A stretch of DNA of 64,000 bases from Chitinophaga sp. SYP-B3965 (GCF_009647655.1 NZ_WJFD01000002.1:434001-498000); one strand, 5' to 3'; numbered from the stretch's first letter, positions 35,450 through 45,094 are shown. Notes: generated by a model not told the origin, from the sequence alone. Numbers and translations: made by a program.

Positions 35450-37048
35450 ATGAAAAGTATGAAACGTTATTATAATTCCCTGTTGTACTTATGCCTGGCT
35501 TTGGTGACAGGATTGATGAGCTGCGATGATTTTGGGGACATGAACGTGAACCCCACGAAGAGCAGTAACATGGATCCTGCACTTCAGCTTGCGCTGATCC
35601 AGGCCCGGTTTTCCGGAGACCTGGAATCGAATGAACGCGTAATCACTTTTAACTGTATGCCCATGGTGCAACAGCTGGGAGGTGCATGGGCCTGTCAGTA
35701 TGGAGGCTTTTATGTGAAACAGCAACAATACATGAGCATCCTCTGGGAACTGAGTTATCCCAATGATATCCTGAATATCTCTGATGCAGTGACCCGTACA
35801 AAAGATGATCCTAAAAAGCAGAACCTGCATAACATCAGCCGTATTATGAAGGTGTATGTTTTTGCGCGGTTGACAGACCTGTATGGTGATATTCCTTATA
35901 CAGAAGCATCATCCGGGTATAGCAAAAGCATCACACATCCTAAATATGACAGGCAGGCGGATATCTATGATGATTTCTTTAAGGAACTCACAGAAGCTTC
36001 CACTGCATTGGACCCAACTAAAGACCAGGTAGCACAGGACCAGTTCTATAAAGGTGATATTGCTGCCTGGAAGAAATTCGCCAATTCTCTTCACCTGCGT
36101 TTGGCTATGCGGCTCGTAAAACGTGATGAGGCAAAAGCAAAGGCAGAAGTGCAGAAAGCATTTGCCCGTGGTGTGTTTACCGGCAACGGGGATATTTGTA
36201 AAATGACGCATGAGAATGTGCAGAACAATTATGCAGATATACGGGGGAATGGCCTCTCTGCTTCTATTAACCAGGGAGAGTTGGTGCCTTACCGTTATAA
36301 CCAGGTATTCATCAATGCACTTCGCAATACCAATGATCCCCGCCTGGAATACATGGCGCGGTATTACATTGATCTGCCGTATAAATTTATGGAGCGCCTG
36401 GATGTTACAGAACAGGTAAGAGCGGTGGTGGGTTATACCGGTTGCAATAACGGTGATTTTGTGTGGGACGACTGGAAGAGCAACTTTACGATCACGGTTC
36501 CCGGCCGCGGGGATTTTGATATTGGTAACAACGGGCAAAAGATACAGCTGGCTAATTTCCTCATTGCCAACAACGCTCCTTTCCTGCATCTTACTTATGC
36601 AGAAACAGAATTGTTACTGGCTGAAGCTTGTTTCCGCTGGGGGCTTAACCTGAATGGTGATTACACCACACACTATAACAATGGTATAGAAGCAGGCATT
36701 CGCCAACTGAATGTTTATCCCGGTGGCCCTTCTATAGAAACGGGAAAGATCACACAGTATAAAGCGGATAACGTATTAGCGCCCGGCAGGGAATTGCAGA
36801 TGATCAATCACCAGCTGTGGGTGGTATTGTTCATGAACGGGCCAGAGGCTTATGCCAACTGGCGCAGGTCAGGATTTCCGCAGTTAACACCAGGGTATAA
36901 ACCCGGCTATTCCAACATCAATACTATACCGCGCCGTTTTGAATATCCATTATCTGAGAAAGAACAGAACAAGGTAAACTATGATAAAGCCCTGCAGGAT
37001 ATGGGTGGAGCAGATGATTGGACAGCCCGCGTATGGTGGGACAAGTAA
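35450..37048 (+). CDS. SusD/RagB outer-membrane lipoprotein
   Basis: 532 residues with a lipoprotein signal ending LVTGLMSC. It has the SusD-like TPR fold of the SusD-like_2 type: DFGDMNVNPTKSSNMDPALQL at the start and FLHLTYAETELLLAEACFRWGL near residue 380. It forms the surface lid over SusC and binds substrate. The start is ATG 35450 or 35459; the frame start at 35429 adds residues before the signal peptide. It follows susC after 27 bases. Confidence 0.92.
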   Translation: MKSMKRYYNSLLYLCLALVTGLMSCDDFGDMNVNPTKSSNMDPALQLALIQARFSGDLESNERVITFNCMPMVQQLGGAWACQYGGFYVKQQQYMSILWELSYPNDILNISDAVTRTKDDPKKQNLHNISRIMKVYVFARLTDLYGDIPYTEASSGYSKSITHPKYDRQADIYDDFFKELTEASTALDPTKDQVAQDQFYKGDIAAWKKFANSLHLRLAMRLVKRDEAKAKAEVQKAFARGVFTGNGDICKMTHENVQNNYADIRGNGLSASINQGELVPYRYNQVFINALRNTNDPRLEYMARYYIDLPYKFMERLDVTEQVRAVVGYTGCNNGDFVWDDWKSNFTITVPGRGDFDIGNNGQKIQLANFLIANNAPFLHLTYAETELLLAEACFRWGLNLNGDYTTHYNNGIEAGIRQLNVYPGGPSIETGKITQYKADNVLAPGRELQMINHQLWVVLFMNGPEAYANWRRSGFPQLTPGYKPGYSNINTIPRRFEYPLSEKEQNKVNYDKALQDMGGADDWTARVWWDK

Positions 37049-37078
37049 TAAGCATTCTATCATTTAACAACCACGAAC

Positions 37079-38407
37079 ATGCATAAGAAAATATACATAC
37101 TGCTGGTGTCCCTTCTTGCAATGATGGCTTGCGACAAAGAGCGGATCAAAGATCCGGAATTTGGCGCAGGGGATTATCCGCGCATCTTTGATATCAGGAA
37201 TGTTTTTGTTTCACCTGTAGTGATCCTTGCTCCCGGGCAGGCTGCAAACTATACCGGCTTGTTGTATTCACCAGGTGGTAAAGTGAAAATATCCTGGAAA
37301 GTGAATGGAGAACAGAAGTCTACGGACACCGCATTTTCTTTCACACCACCGGCTCCGGGAGAATATACGGTGTTGCTGGATGTGGAATATGGCGGATTGA
37401 AAAGCACCCGCACCACGAATATCTTAGTGCCTCCGCCTACTTATACATTGAAACCATACACGAACGTCATCAATGCATATCTGTCTGATGCAGGTACTGC
37501 CAAGAGTTTGAACTATGAGCAATTAACGCACGTGACTTTTCAATCCGGCCGTGTTTCTTCAGATGGTACGGTAGATCTTTCTGCCGGTGAAACCAATCAA
37601 CGGATGGATGAAGTGGTGGCCCGTGGGCATATTGCAGGTAAAGCAGTATTGCTGGGACTTGCCGGAAGACTTTCTCCTATAGACGGATGGGCTATTTATG
37701 AAGCCAATGATTTTGGGGATGCTATCAAAGATCCGGCTAAACGGGCAGCATTGGTGAACACAGTGAAGAATTACGTAACCGCCAAAAAGCTGGATGGTGT
37801 GGATGTGATGATGAGTGATGTGAATTCAGGAGCTTATGCAGGAAACCTTGCCGCCATGGCTCCTTTTATTACTGAACTGAAAGCAGCCCTTCCGGCTAAT
37901 GCTATCGTTACTGCAACAGTTGGCGCCGGCTGGCAGCATTGGGATTATCCAAGTCTTGCTGCAGCCACCTGGGTAAATGTAAGGGCTTTTGAAGATGGTT
38001 TACATGTAGGGCCTGCCGCACCAAGAGGTCAGGCATCCAGTTATGATTACATGCTGGCGGCCGCTAAGATCTGGGTAGATTTCCATTTGCCCGCCAATAA
38101 ACTGGTGATCGGTATTCCGGCTTTTGGGTTGCGGTATAATGCAATAGATGGGAATGGCAATAATGAAGGATGGGCTTCTTATGATTATGTGCCTTACAGG
38201 ACCATCCTGGGTATGGACCCTGCGGCAGCGGGAAAAGAGAAAGTGGAAAAGAACTTCGGCATTTACTATAATGGCCAGCCGCTGGCGAAGAAAAAGGCAG
38301 ATCAGATCAAGTTAGCCGGTTTCAAGGGAGCTTACCTCTGGGGGGCGGATTTTGACAGTAATGATGATAAGAGTTTGTTGAAAGAAATACATAACGCATT
38401 GAAATAG
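37079..38407 (+). CDS. GH18-fold lipoprotein lacking the catalytic motif
   Basis: 442 residues: lipoprotein signal (LLAMMAC), a PKD-like beta domain (about 40-120, VILAPGQAANYTGLLYSPGG) and a GH18 TIM barrel (about 128-442). The barrel shows LTHVTFQSGRV, KLDGVDVMMSD, VNVRAFEDG, KLVIGIPAFGLRY and GAYLWGADFD. In active GH18 enzymes strand 4 reads DGxDxDxE; here it is DGVDVMMS, so the last Asp and the catalytic Glu are gone. It is therefore probably a glycan-binding surface protein of the SusCD system rather than a chitinase. Confidence 0.85.
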   Translation: MHKKIYILLVSLLAMMACDKERIKDPEFGAGDYPRIFDIRNVFVSPVVILAPGQAANYTGLLYSPGGKVKISWKVNGEQKSTDTAFSFTPPAPGEYTVLLDVEYGGLKSTRTTNILVPPPTYTLKPYTNVINAYLSDAGTAKSLNYEQLTHVTFQSGRVSSDGTVDLSAGETNQRMDEVVARGHIAGKAVLLGLAGRLSPIDGWAIYEANDFGDAIKDPAKRAALVNTVKNYVTAKKLDGVDVMMSDVNSGAYAGNLAAMAPFITELKAALPANAIVTATVGAGWQHWDYPSLAAATWVNVRAFEDGLHVGPAAPRGQASSYDYMLAAAKIWVDFHLPANKLVIGIPAFGLRYNAIDGNGNNEGWASYDYVPYRTILGMDPAAAGKEKVEKNFGIYYNGQPLAKKKADQIKLAGFKGAYLWGADFDSNDDKSLLKEIHNALK

Positions 38408-38432
38408 TTGCTTTTTTGGTTAATTGAGCAAT

Positions 38433-38460
38433 GGGTCGGCTGAGAGGCCGGCCTTTTTTT
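38433..38460 (+). terminator. Terminator of the susCD operon
   Basis: GGTCGGCT pairs with GGCCGGCC (8 bp with G-U pairs, short loop), followed by seven T. It overlaps the ATG at 38431, which is another reason to reject that ATG as a gene start. Confidence 0.85.
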
Positions 38461-38508
38461 GTCCGGGTAATTTTCCTTACTTTAGACTACACCAAAACCA
38501 GCCGATAT

Positions 38509-39012
38509 TTGCAACCAGCAGCAGTATATCCTGATGAGCGCATTTTAATTGAAAAGATAATAGCCGGAGATCCCCACGCAAAGCATTGGTTATATGACCA
38601 ATATGCAGCACCTGTCTATGGACTGTTATTACAGTTGTTCCCCAGAGAGCAGGATGCGGATAACGCGTTGGTCAGAACTTTCGTGCATGTTTTCAAAAAC
38701 ATCAGAGATTATTATCATTCCGGCGGAATATCCTTATTTTCGTGGTTAATGAAACAGGCGAGGGAAACTGCGGAAGCAGAGGTTCCTTTTGCCGGATTAA
38801 CTGGTAATGACATAAGCATCCTAGCAAAAAGTGGTTTAATGCAATTTAGTGACACGTTGAGCGTTGAATGCCGTGAGGTATTTCACTTGTGTTATTGCAT
38901 GGGACTCTCCAGATCAGTTGCGGCAGCCCGCCTGGGCAAACGTGAGCAACAGGTGTTTGTCTTATTACAGCAAGCAATGAAGGCATTCAGAAAATTTTCC
39001 AATAGTAATTGA
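38509..39012 (+). CDS. ECF sigma-factor-like protein, TTG start
   Basis: 167 residues from TTG 38509 (LQPAAVYPDERILIEKIIAGD), since no ATG is available between the upstream terminator and the conserved IIAGDPHAKHWLYDQYAAPVYGLLLQLF segment (sigma region 2). Region 4 is degenerate but recognisable (LSRSVAAARLGKREQQVFVLLQQAMKAFRK). It ends with a TTGA overlap with the next gene, a likely anti-sigma factor. Confidence 0.65.
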   Translation: MQPAAVYPDERILIEKIIAGDPHAKHWLYDQYAAPVYGLLLQLFPREQDADNALVRTFVHVFKNIRDYYHSGGISLFSWLMKQARETAEAEVPFAGLTGNDISILAKSGLMQFSDTLSVECREVFHLCYCMGLSRSVAAARLGKREQQVFVLLQQAMKAFRKFSNSN

Positions 39013-39473
39013 ATCTGCAAGAATACATAGACAATGGGATGGTTGAAAGCTACGTGCTGGGCCTGGCAACTCCTGAGGAAGCCAGGGAACTGGAACGTTT
39101 GATGAAAGAGTACCCGGCATTGCGCGAAGAGTTCAATAACGTGGAACACACCATTCACAATTTATGGCTGGAAGATGCCGTACCTCCCCCCATGGAGTTA
39201 CGTGAGCGTTCCCTGCAACCGATCAGCTGGGCAGACACAGATTCCGGCACACCTAAAAAACCGAACTATACCTTCATTAATATCCAGCATAATCCAAGCC
39301 ATTACATCACCGTCCATAAAGTATGGAAATGGATCTTTGTGATTGCTTTCCTCCTTTTCAAATTTTGTTTATTCCTCGCTATTTATTTCTACTTCAAATA
39401 CCGCCAGGTAGAGGATCGCCGGCAAGAAAGGGAGAAGATCAGGCTGGAGCAGCAGCAATTATCTCCAAAATAG
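39009..39473 (+). CDS. Anti-sigma-factor-like membrane protein, TTG start
   Basis: 154 residues starting with TTG inside a TTGA overlap with the sigma-like gene. The N-terminus (MNLQEYIDNGMVESYVLGLATPEEARELERLM) is the typical start of RskA-like anti-sigma domains in this group. A single membrane helix follows (about 107-130, WIFVIAFLLFKFCLFLAIYFYF), then a short Arg/Glu-rich tail. There is no large periplasmic sensor domain, so the signal input is unclear. Confidence 0.72.
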   Translation: MNLQEYIDNGMVESYVLGLATPEEARELERLMKEYPALREEFNNVEHTIHNLWLEDAVPPPMELRERSLQPISWADTDSGTPKKPNYTFINIQHNPSHYITVHKVWKWIFVIAFLLFKFCLFLAIYFYFKYRQVEDRRQEREKIRLEQQQLSPK

Positions 39474-39565
39474 CATTATCGTATCTCTTCGTACCCGCTT
39501 AAACAAAATTTCTTTTGTGCTGTTTATTGAGGATAGTAACATTACTAAATCTTCAATATTAAGCT

Positions 39566-40972
39566 ATGGCACAACGTGTTGAACATGATTTTCTGGGTGA
39601 AAAAGAAATCCCTAAGGATGTCTATTATGGCATTCAAACCCTTCGTGCAATTGAGAATTTTCACATTACAGGTATCCAGTTAAAAAGTGAGCCCATCTTT
39701 ATACAGGCGCTGGGGTATGTGAAGAAAGCAGCTGCGCAGGCCAATGCAGACCTTGGCGCATTGGATAAAGGCATTGCAGAAGCTATTGTAAAAGCGAGTG
39801 ACCGTTTGATCAACGGAGAATTCCTGGACCAGTTTCCCACAGATCTTATACAAGGTGGTGCAGGTACTTCCGTGAATATGAATGCGAATGAAGTGATCGC
39901 TAACGTGGCATTGGAGATGATGGGAAAAGAGAGAGGAAACTACGACTTCTGCCATCCCAATAATCATGTGAATTGTTCGCAATCTACCAACGATGCGTAT
40001 CCTACTGCATTCCGCATTGCGCTAATGAATAAGCTCACGGCTTATAGCGAGAGCCTCCGGGCATTGGCTGATTCCTTTCATGCAAAAGGTGTGGAATTCA
40101 GGCAGGTGCTGAAGATGGGCCGCACACAATTACAGGATGCGGTGCCCATGAGCATGGGTGATGAGTTCATTGCTTTTGCCACCAACCTGCGGGAAGAGTT
40201 ATCCCGGATAGAAGACAGCAAACGACTAATCTCTGAAGTGAATATGGGAGCTACGGCTATTGGTACTGGTGTGAATGCTCCGCAAGGATATGCGGACCTG
40301 GTGGTTAAATACCTCAACAAAGCAACGGGGCTTGACCTTTCGCTGTCCACCGATCTGATAGAAGCTACGTATGATACAGGTGCTTACGTTCAATTGTCCG
40401 GCGTGCTGAAACGTACTGCCGTAAAGGTTTCCAAGATCTGTAATGACCTTCGCCTTTTATCTTCCGGGCCACGTTGCGGACTAAACGAAATCAATCTCCC
40501 CAAGATGCAACCCGGCTCTTCCATTATGCCGGGCAAAGTAAATCCCGTGATCCCGGAAGTAGTGAACCAAACAGCATTCTATGTGATCGGTGCGGACCTT
40601 ACTTTAACGCTGGCCGCAGAGGCGGGGCAATTGCAATTGAATGTAATGGAGCCGGTGATCGGGTTTTCGCTTTTCACTTCCATCACGTATATGACCAATG
40701 CCTGCAATACACTGCGGGAAAAATGTGTAGTAGGAATCACTGCAAATGCAGAACGGACAAAAGATATGGTGATGCAAAGCATTGGCATTGTAACACAACT
40801 GAACCCCATCCTTGGATATGAAAAATCAGCAGCCATCGCCAAGGAAGCCCTGGAAACCGGTAAATCTGTACATGATATTGCGGTGAAAGAAAAGAAACTG
40901 GTAACACAGGAAAAATGGGATGAGATCTTTACGTTCGAGAATCTCATCCGCCCTAAGTTTATCAATAGTTAG
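39566..40972 (+). CDS. aspA: Aspartate ammonia-lyase
   Basis: 468 residues of the fumarase/aspartase superfamily. It starts EHDFLGEKEIPKDVYYGIQTLRA, contains TSVNMNANEV and HPNNHVNCSQSTNDAYPTA, and ends with the GSSIMPGKVNPVIPEVVNQ signature loop holding the catalytic Ser. It deaminates aspartate to fumarate and ammonia. First gene of a four-gene unit with an exported asparaginase, a C4-dicarboxylate transporter and a porin. Confidence 0.95.
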   Translation: MAQRVEHDFLGEKEIPKDVYYGIQTLRAIENFHITGIQLKSEPIFIQALGYVKKAAAQANADLGALDKGIAEAIVKASDRLINGEFLDQFPTDLIQGGAGTSVNMNANEVIANVALEMMGKERGNYDFCHPNNHVNCSQSTNDAYPTAFRIALMNKLTAYSESLRALADSFHAKGVEFRQVLKMGRTQLQDAVPMSMGDEFIAFATNLREELSRIEDSKRLISEVNMGATAIGTGVNAPQGYADLVVKYLNKATGLDLSLSTDLIEATYDTGAYVQLSGVLKRTAVKVSKICNDLRLLSSGPRCGLNEINLPKMQPGSSIMPGKVNPVIPEVVNQTAFYVIGADLTLTLAAEAGQLQLNVMEPVIGFSLFTSITYMTNACNTLREKCVVGITANAERTKDMVMQSIGIVTQLNPILGYEKSAAIAKEALETGKSVHDIAVKEKKLVTQEKWDEIFTFENLIRPKFINS

Positions 40973-40974
40973 CT

Positions 40975-42027
40975 ATGAAACCATACACCATATCCTTCTT
41001 TGTTTTGCTTTTCGCATTACAGGCGTCTGCGCAGCATAAACTCCCCAATGTTGTGATCCTGGCTACTGGCGGTACTATTGCCGGTGCCGGGGAATCCAGT
41101 GTGGGCACAGCTTACACCGCGGGCAAATTACCCATCGATGCATTACTGAATGCATTACCGGAAGCCCGCAAAATTGCTAACCTCACCGGAGAGCAGGTGG
41201 CTTCCGTAGGCAGCCAGGCTATGCACGACAGTATATGGCTGAAACTGGCCAAACGGATCAATGAGCTGGCGGCAAAACCGGAAGTAGATGGTATTGTGGT
41301 TACCCATGGTACAGATACGGAAGGGGAAACGGGATTCTTTTTACAGCTCACAGTTAAAACGGCAAAACCTGTGGTACTGGTAGGCGCCATGCGTTCTGCC
41401 ACCGCAATTTCCGCAGATGGCCCTATGAATTTATACAATGGGATTGCAGCAGCAGCGAGCAAAAGATCTGAGAACAGGGGCGTACTGGTATGTATGAATG
41501 ACCAGTTATTTTCCGCCCGGGAGGTTACTAAAACCAACACCACCAATGTGGCCACTTTTCAAAGTCCGAACACCGGCCCACTGGGTACGGTGTTCGACGG
41601 GAAGGTGGAATATTACCACAGCATTCTCCGTAAACACACTATTCAGACAGAATTTGATATCAGCCAGGTGAATTCTTTGCCGAAAGTAGATATCTTGTAC
41701 GGCTATGCCAATATGAACCCTGTGCTGTTAGAAGCTGTAGTGAATGATAAAGCGCAGGGAGTTGTAATTGCCGGAGTGGGCAATGGTAACCTATATCCAA
41801 CTGTGGAAAAACGTGTAAAAGAGATTACCCGCAAGGGTGTGGTGGTGGTACGTTCTTCGCGTACCGGCAGTGGCAGGGTTACCCTCAACTCCGAAACTGA
41901 TGACGCTGCGCTTGGGACAATTGTAGCTGATGATCTGAATCCGCAGAAAGCACGCATCCTCTTACAACTGGCATTGTTAAAAACAAAGGATACGAAAAAG
42001 ATACAGGAGATGTTCTTTACGTATTAA
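40975..42027 (+). CDS. Exported type II asparaginase
   Basis: 350 residues with a signal peptide (LLFALQASAQ). Both family signatures are present: ILATGGTIAGAGES near the N-terminus (catalytic Thr) and GIVVTHGTDTEGETGFFL (second Thr/Asp pair). It hydrolyses asparagine to aspartate in the periplasm, feeding the transporter and AspA. It begins 2 bases after aspA, so it is co-transcribed. Confidence 0.93.
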   Translation: MKPYTISFFVLLFALQASAQHKLPNVVILATGGTIAGAGESSVGTAYTAGKLPIDALLNALPEARKIANLTGEQVASVGSQAMHDSIWLKLAKRINELAAKPEVDGIVVTHGTDTEGETGFFLQLTVKTAKPVVLVGAMRSATAISADGPMNLYNGIAAAASKRSENRGVLVCMNDQLFSAREVTKTNTTNVATFQSPNTGPLGTVFDGKVEYYHSILRKHTIQTEFDISQVNSLPKVDILYGYANMNPVLLEAVVNDKAQGVVIAGVGNGNLYPTVEKRVKEITRKGVVVVRSSRTGSGRVTLNSETDDAALGTIVADDLNPQKARILLQLALLKTKDTKKIQEMFFTY

Positions 42028-42062
42028 TAGCGCTGCTTTCAATTATCGTATAAATAAAACAC

Positions 42063-43403
42063 ATGATCTGGCTTCAATTTGCAATCCTGTTAGGTGCTAT
42101 TCTGATCGGCGCCCGAATGAAAGGCATCGGCCTTGGCGTAATGGGAATGATAGCGCTTGCCCTCTACCTCTTTTTATTCCGTATGCGGCCAGCCGAGCCG
42201 CCTATTGATGTAATGCTCATCATCCTGGCCGTGGTAACTACAGCTGCAACCATGCAGGCTGCAGGTGGAATGGATTACCTCGTACGTGTGGCAGAAAAGA
42301 TCCTGCGCAGCAAACCCTCCATGATCACTTTAATGGGGCCGCTTGTTACGTTCTTCTTTACTGTTTTTGCCGGTACTTCTCATATCACTTATTCGCTGCT
42401 GCCTATCATTGCAGAGGTGGCTACCAAAAAAAGAATAAGGCCGGAACGCCCGCTCAGTATTTCTGTTATCGCAGCACATCTGGGTATTACGGCCAGCCCT
42501 ATTTCAGCAGCTACGGCGGCTATGATCACTATCCTGGCAGGACAGATTGAAATCATACACATCCTAAAAATATGTATCCCCGCCTGCCTCATTGGTATTT
42601 TAGCCGGTGTGGCGGTTGTGTGGAAGAAAGGAAAAGAGCTGGAGAATGATCCCGTGTTCTTAGAAAAAATGAAAGACCCGGAGTTTGCAAAAGAACTGGA
42701 TGCAGAGAGTACGGATAATAATAAACCGTTGCCAAAGGGCGCCAAAACTTCTGTGGTCATTTTTGGCATTGCGGTGTTATTAATTGTGTTGGTGGGAGCG
42801 TTCAAAAACATGTTACCCACTTTTGAACCCGGGCCGGCAAACCTTTCTGTGAATGCAAACGGTACGATCAAAATGGCGGCAGTAATAGAGCTCGTGATGC
42901 TGGCCGGGGCTGCGCTGATGTTGCTGCTTACTAAAACCACTACCGCTGCTATAGCAAAAGCAAGTTTATTTACAGCCGGTGCACAGGCAGTGGTATCTAT
43001 TTTTGGTGTGGTATGGATGAGCGCAACTTTTATGCAGGCAAATGATGTGGCTATTGAAGGTGCGTTAGGAGATATGGTTAGAGCCGCTCCATGGACATTC
43101 TCTATTGCTTTATTTATACTCAGTATGTTATTGTTCAGTCAGGCGGCCACCACCAAGGCTTTAATGCCGCTTGGTGTAATATTGGGCCTGGCCCCCAGCA
43201 GTATGGTGGCCATGTTCCCTGCTACGAACGGTGATTTTGTGTTACCAGGTTATCCTACCCTGCTGGCAGCGATCAACTTTGACCGTACAGGCAGTACTCA
43301 CATTGGAAAGTATTTGATCAACCATAGTTTTATGATCCCCGGATTAGTGAGTGTTGCTGTTTCGGTGGCCGCTGGATTTTTGTTAGCCAGTATATTCTGG
43401 TAG
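42063..43403 (+). CDS. Anaerobic C4-dicarboxylate transporter (Dcu family)
   Basis: 446 residues, about 11 membrane helices, with Dcu features: the N-terminal ILLGAILIGARMKGIGLGVMG, AGTSHITYSLLPIIAEVA, and LGITASPISAATAAMI. It exchanges aspartate, fumarate or succinate. With AspA downstream of aspartate uptake, aspartate/fumarate or aspartate/succinate antiport is the natural role. DcuA versus DcuB cannot be told. Confidence 0.92.
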   Translation: MIWLQFAILLGAILIGARMKGIGLGVMGMIALALYLFLFRMRPAEPPIDVMLIILAVVTTAATMQAAGGMDYLVRVAEKILRSKPSMITLMGPLVTFFFTVFAGTSHITYSLLPIIAEVATKKRIRPERPLSISVIAAHLGITASPISAATAAMITILAGQIEIIHILKICIPACLIGILAGVAVVWKKGKELENDPVFLEKMKDPEFAKELDAESTDNNKPLPKGAKTSVVIFGIAVLLIVLVGAFKNMLPTFEPGPANLSVNANGTIKMAAVIELVMLAGAALMLLLTKTTTAAIAKASLFTAGAQAVVSIFGVVWMSATFMQANDVAIEGALGDMVRAAPWTFSIALFILSMLLFSQAATTKALMPLGVILGLAPSSMVAMFPATNGDFVLPGYPTLLAAINFDRTGSTHIGKYLINHSFMIPGLVSVAVSVAAGFLLASIFW

Positions 43404-43428
43404 CCAGATCCTTTAAAAAACCTTTCAT

Positions 43429-44586
43429 ATGCGTACCCTGATCATTGTTCTGTTATTTGTACCCATGGCTGTGATGGCACAGCGGCAGGAAGATACGGCA
43501 GCCAATAAGTTGCCTGTTATTCCGGTAAGCAAACAATCACTGTTGTCTAATATAGACGTGATTGCAAACATGCAAATGGCTTTCCGGAATGAATTCAGTG
43601 AGGGAACTTACCAGCGTTCCCGGTTTACGATGGAGCAGTTCAGACTGGAGATCAAGGGTAAGGTACATGAGAAGGTTTATTTCCGTTTCCGGGATAGGTA
43701 TACCCGTAATGTGGTGCCGCAGTCGATAGATAATATGAGCCGTTCTACGGACCTGGCTTTCATCCGTTTTGATCCTGCGCCTAACTGGAAGATCTATGCA
43801 GGAAAGCTGTGTGCAGACTGGGGCGGGTATGAGTTTGATGCGAATCCCATTGATATTTACGAGTACTCGGATATCATCAATTACTCGGATAATTTCCTGG
43901 CGGGTGCAGGTGTTGGTTATATGCTGCCGGATAATAAAAACGAATTCACCTTACAGGTACTGAATACGCGCACAGCCAGTTTTTATGAATTGTATGATAC
44001 CATTTCCGGGATCCGGGAGGCGCGTTTTCCTTTTGCTGCCGTGGCTAACTGGCGGGGCCGTTTCTTTAACGGGAAGTTTAATACCATCTGGTCTTATTCC
44101 TTATTCCGGGAAGCAGAACATGAATACATGAATTACTTCGCGCTGGGTAACCAGCTGAGCCTGGATAAATTTACGCTGGAATATGATTTCAAATTCAGCC
44201 AGGAGCAATTGGACAGGAAAGGGATCGTATCCGGATTCACGGAGAACATTGATATTAAAACAGCGCAGAATGTACGGTACATCAGTCATTGGGCGAAAGT
44301 GGATGTGAAGTTGTCCGACAAGGTGAACCTGTTCTTTGTGGGGATGCTGGATGATGCTTACTGGAAAAAACCACAGGAAAGCAGCCATACGAAACTGCGG
44401 CAGGCATGGGGATATATTCCGGGGCTGGAAGTGTATCCTATTAAGAATTTCAACCTGAAAGTGTTTGGTGCATTTATAGGGAGGGTGTACAAATATACAG
44501 ATGAGGCCAAAAGGAACCTTGGGCAGGTGAATACAGATAATTACAGGGTTTCTGTGGGAGTGATCAGTCCGCTGGTGATATTATAA
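43429..44586 (+). CDS. Outer-membrane porin (OprP/OprO-like)
   Basis: 385 residues with a signal peptide (VPMAVMAQ) and a beta-barrel in the phosphate-selective porin O/P style: FRLEIKGKVHEKVYFRFRDRYTRN, DLAFIRFDPAPNWKIYAGKL, ending in VGVISPLVIL. As last gene of the aspA operon it presumably lets asparagine, aspartate or other C4 acids through the outer membrane. Confidence 0.82.
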   Translation: MRTLIIVLLFVPMAVMAQRQEDTAANKLPVIPVSKQSLLSNIDVIANMQMAFRNEFSEGTYQRSRFTMEQFRLEIKGKVHEKVYFRFRDRYTRNVVPQSIDNMSRSTDLAFIRFDPAPNWKIYAGKLCADWGGYEFDANPIDIYEYSDIINYSDNFLAGAGVGYMLPDNKNEFTLQVLNTRTASFYELYDTISGIREARFPFAAVANWRGRFFNGKFNTIWSYSLFREAEHEYMNYFALGNQLSLDKFTLEYDFKFSQEQLDRKGIVSGFTENIDIKTAQNVRYISHWAKVDVKLSDKVNLFFVGMLDDAYWKKPQESSHTKLRQAWGYIPGLEVYPIKNFNLKVFGAFIGRVYKYTDEAKRNLGQVNTDNYRVSVGVISPLVIL

Positions 44587-44593
44587 ACCCCCT

Positions 44594-44601
44594 TATCTTT
44601 G
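44594..44601 (+). promoter_or_regulatory. TAnnTTTG -7 box abutting the VOC gene
   Basis: TATCTTTG lies 4 bases before ATG 44606, so the transcript probably has no leader. Confidence 0.5.
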
Positions 44602-44605
44602 TTCC

Positions 44606-45094
44606 ATGAGTTACACAGTTCCTGCACAAACGCGTATTGGCCATGTGCATTTAAAAGTTTCAGATCTGCAGCGTTCCCTTGATTTTTATTGTGGGTTACT
44701 GGGGTTTGAGTTGATGACAAAATATGGTGACCAGGCTGCTTTTATTTCTGCGGGCGGTTATCATCATCATATAGGGCTGAATACCTGGCACAGCAAGGGA
44801 ATGCCCCCTGCTCCGGAAAATGCACCCGGACTGTATCATACGGCTATATTGTATCCTACGCGGAAAGACCTGGCGGCGATCTATAAAAGATTAACGGATG
44901 CAAATGTACCTTTTACGGGTTTTGCAGATCATGGTGTTTCCGAAGCATTATACCTCAATGATCCGGATCAGAATGGTGTGGAGTTATATTGGGATAAACC
45001 CAGGGAGCAGTGGCCAAAGGATGAGAACGGATCACTGACGATGTACACACATCGCCTGAACCTGGCGGATCTGTTAAAGGAGCTGGAAAGCTAA
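44606..45094 (+). CDS. VOC-family metalloprotein (glyoxalase/extradiol dioxygenase fold)
   Basis: 162 residues of a single VOC module pair. The first half has IGHVHLKVSDLQRSLDFYCGLLGFEL, the second YHTAILYPTRKDLAAIYKRL, closing with LYLNDPDQNGVELYWDKP. Likely metal ligands are His13, His78-region and Glu near 127. It resembles catechol-2,3-dioxygenase-like VOC proteins, substrate unknown. Its stop overlaps the convergent gene by 4 bases. Confidence 0.85.
   Translation: MSYTVPAQTRIGHVHLKVSDLQRSLDFYCGLLGFELMTKYGDQAAFISAGGYHHHIGLNTWHSKGMPPAPENAPGLYHTAILYPTRKDLAAIYKRLTDANVPFTGFADHGVSEALYLNDPDQNGVELYWDKPREQWPKDENGSLTMYTHRLNLADLLKELES

Noticed and set aside
38431..38508. ATG 38431 as start of the sigma-like gene
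   Set aside because: It falls inside the susCD terminator hairpin, and the first 26 residues have no sigma-factor character.
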